A stretch of DNA of 64,000 nt, taken from NCBI RefSeq assembly GCF_003781945.1, contig NZ_RJJW01000003.1, positions 114,673 through 178,672 on the forward strand, in the 5' to 3' direction. Below, in pieces: positions 63,100 through 64,000 of the stretch. A program made the position numbers and the translations under genes. Source of the DNA: Halorubrum sp. CSM-61. Lineage in GTDB: Archaea > Halobacteriota > Halobacteria > Halobacteriales > Haloferacaceae. The stretch's first letter is position 1, and each line of letters opens with the position of its first letter. The notes under the pieces are model-generated. The model saw only the letters and a list, made by a program, of their open reading frames with translations. It did no database searches and was not told the origin of the DNA.

Positions 63100-63630
63100 T
63101 CAGAGCGCCCGGTACCGCCCGCCCGACTCGGAGAGCTCCCCGCGACGCGCGAGCCGCGTCAGGATCTCGCGGGCCCGCTCGGGCGGAACGCCGTGCTCGC
63201 TCGCGTGCGCGACGACGCTCTCCTCGGTGGGCTCGTCGACCGCCTCCACCGCGTCGCGGACGATCTCGGTCCGGCTCCGCGACCCCCCGCCGCCGCCCTC
63301 GGCGCGGGCGCCCGCCTCGCCGACCGCGTCGGCGTCGATCCCGGAGGCCTCGAGGTACTCGCGGTCGTCGATCCCCGCCTCGTCGACGGCGCGTTCCAGC
63401 TCCGAGACGTGGTCGATCTCGGCGAACGCCGCGCTCTCGTCGCGCTTCTTCGCGAGCAGCGCGGCCCGGGCCTCGCGGGCCGCGTCGCGGTCCTCCGACT
63501 CGAAGAACCGCTTGAGCTTCGCCGTCCGATGCGTCTTCCCGCAGCGGGGACACCGCGCGCTGTCGCTCGTCCGCGGGTCCGCGAGGAGCCACATCGCCGC
63601 GCACTCGTTGCAGCCGACGACCGCGTACAT
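63100..63630 (-). CDS. Zinc-ribbon / winged-helix protein (DUF5817-like)
   Basis: 176 aa. The N-terminal ribbon CNECAAMWLL...CPRCGKTH (C8, C11, C28, C31) is followed by a helical middle (RTAKLKRFFESEDRDAAREA) and a C-terminal winged-helix segment (TEESVVAHASEHGVPPERAR, EILTRLARRGELSES). This is found widely in haloarchaea. Function unknown, probably nucleic-acid binding. ATG 63630. Confidence 0.8.
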   Translation of the reverse strand: MYAVVGCNECAAMWLLADPRTSDSARCPRCGKTHRTAKLKRFFESEDRDAAREARAALLAKKRDESAAFAEIDHVSELERAVDEAGIDDREYLEASGIDADAVGEAGARAEGGGGGSRSRTEIVRDAVEAVDEPTEESVVAHASEHGVPPERAREILTRLARRGELSESGGRYRAL

Positions 63631-63800
63631 GCGGCGCGGTTCGTCGCCCCCGGATTTGAACCCTCGGACCCGCGCCGCCGGGACGGTCGGCGTGCGCCCG
63701 GTCCGCCGCGTTCGGTCCGGTTCGGTCCGGTTCGGTCCAATAGCGGTATTGTGTGTTCCGTTCAAAACCATTATCCGCGTGGGACGCGTAGGGAGACGCG

Positions 63801-64000
63801 ATGAGTTCAACCGACGCCGCCCCCACGGAACCGATTCGGCTGGCCGACCCCGACGAGTTCGACGACCGCGTCGCCGACGGCGTGGTCCTCGTCGACTTCC
63901 ACGCGGACTGGTGCGGCCCCTGTCAGATGATGGAGCCGGCCGTCGAGGCGGTCGCGAGCGACACCGACGCGACCGTCCTGAAGGTCGACGTCGACGAACA
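63801..64000 (+). CDS. trxA: Thioredoxin (3' end outside window)
   Basis: Only the first 66 codons are inside. LVDFHADWCGPCQMMEPAVE has the classical WCGPC active site (about residues 34-38). It continues DATVLKVDVDE at the window edge. The N-terminal tail is about 12 residues longer than in bacterial thioredoxin. ATG 63801 fits. Confidence 0.92.
   Translation, partial: MSSTDAAPTEPIRLADPDEFDDRVADGVVLVDFHADWCGPCQMMEPAVEAVASDTDATVLKVDVDE

Overview
The window is chromosomal DNA of a halophilic archaeon (class Halobacteria), most likely Halorubrum or a close relative. Evidence: very GC-rich coding DNA, Asp/Glu-rich proteins, archaeal translation proteins (S17e, S19e, aEF-1beta, GluRS without a bacterial KMSKS), TmcA, Trm1, CofD, HMG-CoA synthase of the mevalonate pathway, a PGF-CTERM surface protein, and TATA boxes placed so that many mRNAs would be leaderless. 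No prophage or intact insertion sequence was found.

Layout. 1-8.5 kb is a sulfur-trafficking island: DsrE-like protein (partial), TusA, a rhodanese/metallo-beta-lactamase fusion, two YeeE/YedE half-transporters, a PiT-family anion permease, an MFS carrier, a universal stress protein, a 54-aa membrane protein, a TauE/SafE exporter and a winged-helix regulator. Three promoters here share one operator-like dyad. 8.5-14.4 kb holds a PAP2 phosphatase, a BrkB/YihY protein with an extra C-terminal module, Trm1, a membrane-anchored coiled-coil repeat protein and two small haloarchaeal genes. 15.1-23.5 kb holds an SDR enzyme, a threonine-synthase-like enzyme, tRNA-Val(CAC) beside a broken tRNA copy, a cobalamin adenosyltransferase/glutaredoxin pair, a thioesterase, PhoU, a TetR regulator divergent from a frameshifted amidohydrolase, and a DoxX-like protein. 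24.0-29.8 kb is a translationally coupled three-gene operon for an AddAB/RecB-like helicase-nuclease. 29.8-41.5 kb holds a thioredoxin-like gene, aEF-1beta with a zinc-finger microprotein, a TctA-like permease, S17e, a DUF447/CitG-like/Dus-like/CofD operon, isoaspartyl peptidase, an HTTM protein, a glycosyltransferase and isocitrate dehydrogenase. 41.6-42.9 kb is an MNT/HEPN toxin-antitoxin-like pair. 43.4-64 kb is mainly housekeeping: Lrp, CarA, SurE, GluRS, ferredoxin, TmcA, UPF0179, uridine phosphorylase, a pilin-like secreted protein, HMG-CoA synthase, S19e, PEP carboxylase, a Rieske protein, a PGF-CTERM surface protein and a thioredoxin cut by the window edge.

The most unusual feature is a family of five dispersed intergenic repeats (about 14.65, 23.6, 36.1, 43.0 and 49.0 kb; 300-600 bp each). 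Each can fold into three hairpins. The arms differ between copies but stay complementary within each copy, which indicates selection on structure. Each copy also has a TATA-like element 25-40 nt before the conserved start. I read them as a multi-copy structured RNA or a structured mobile DNA family. I do not recognise it as a named family and could not search for it.
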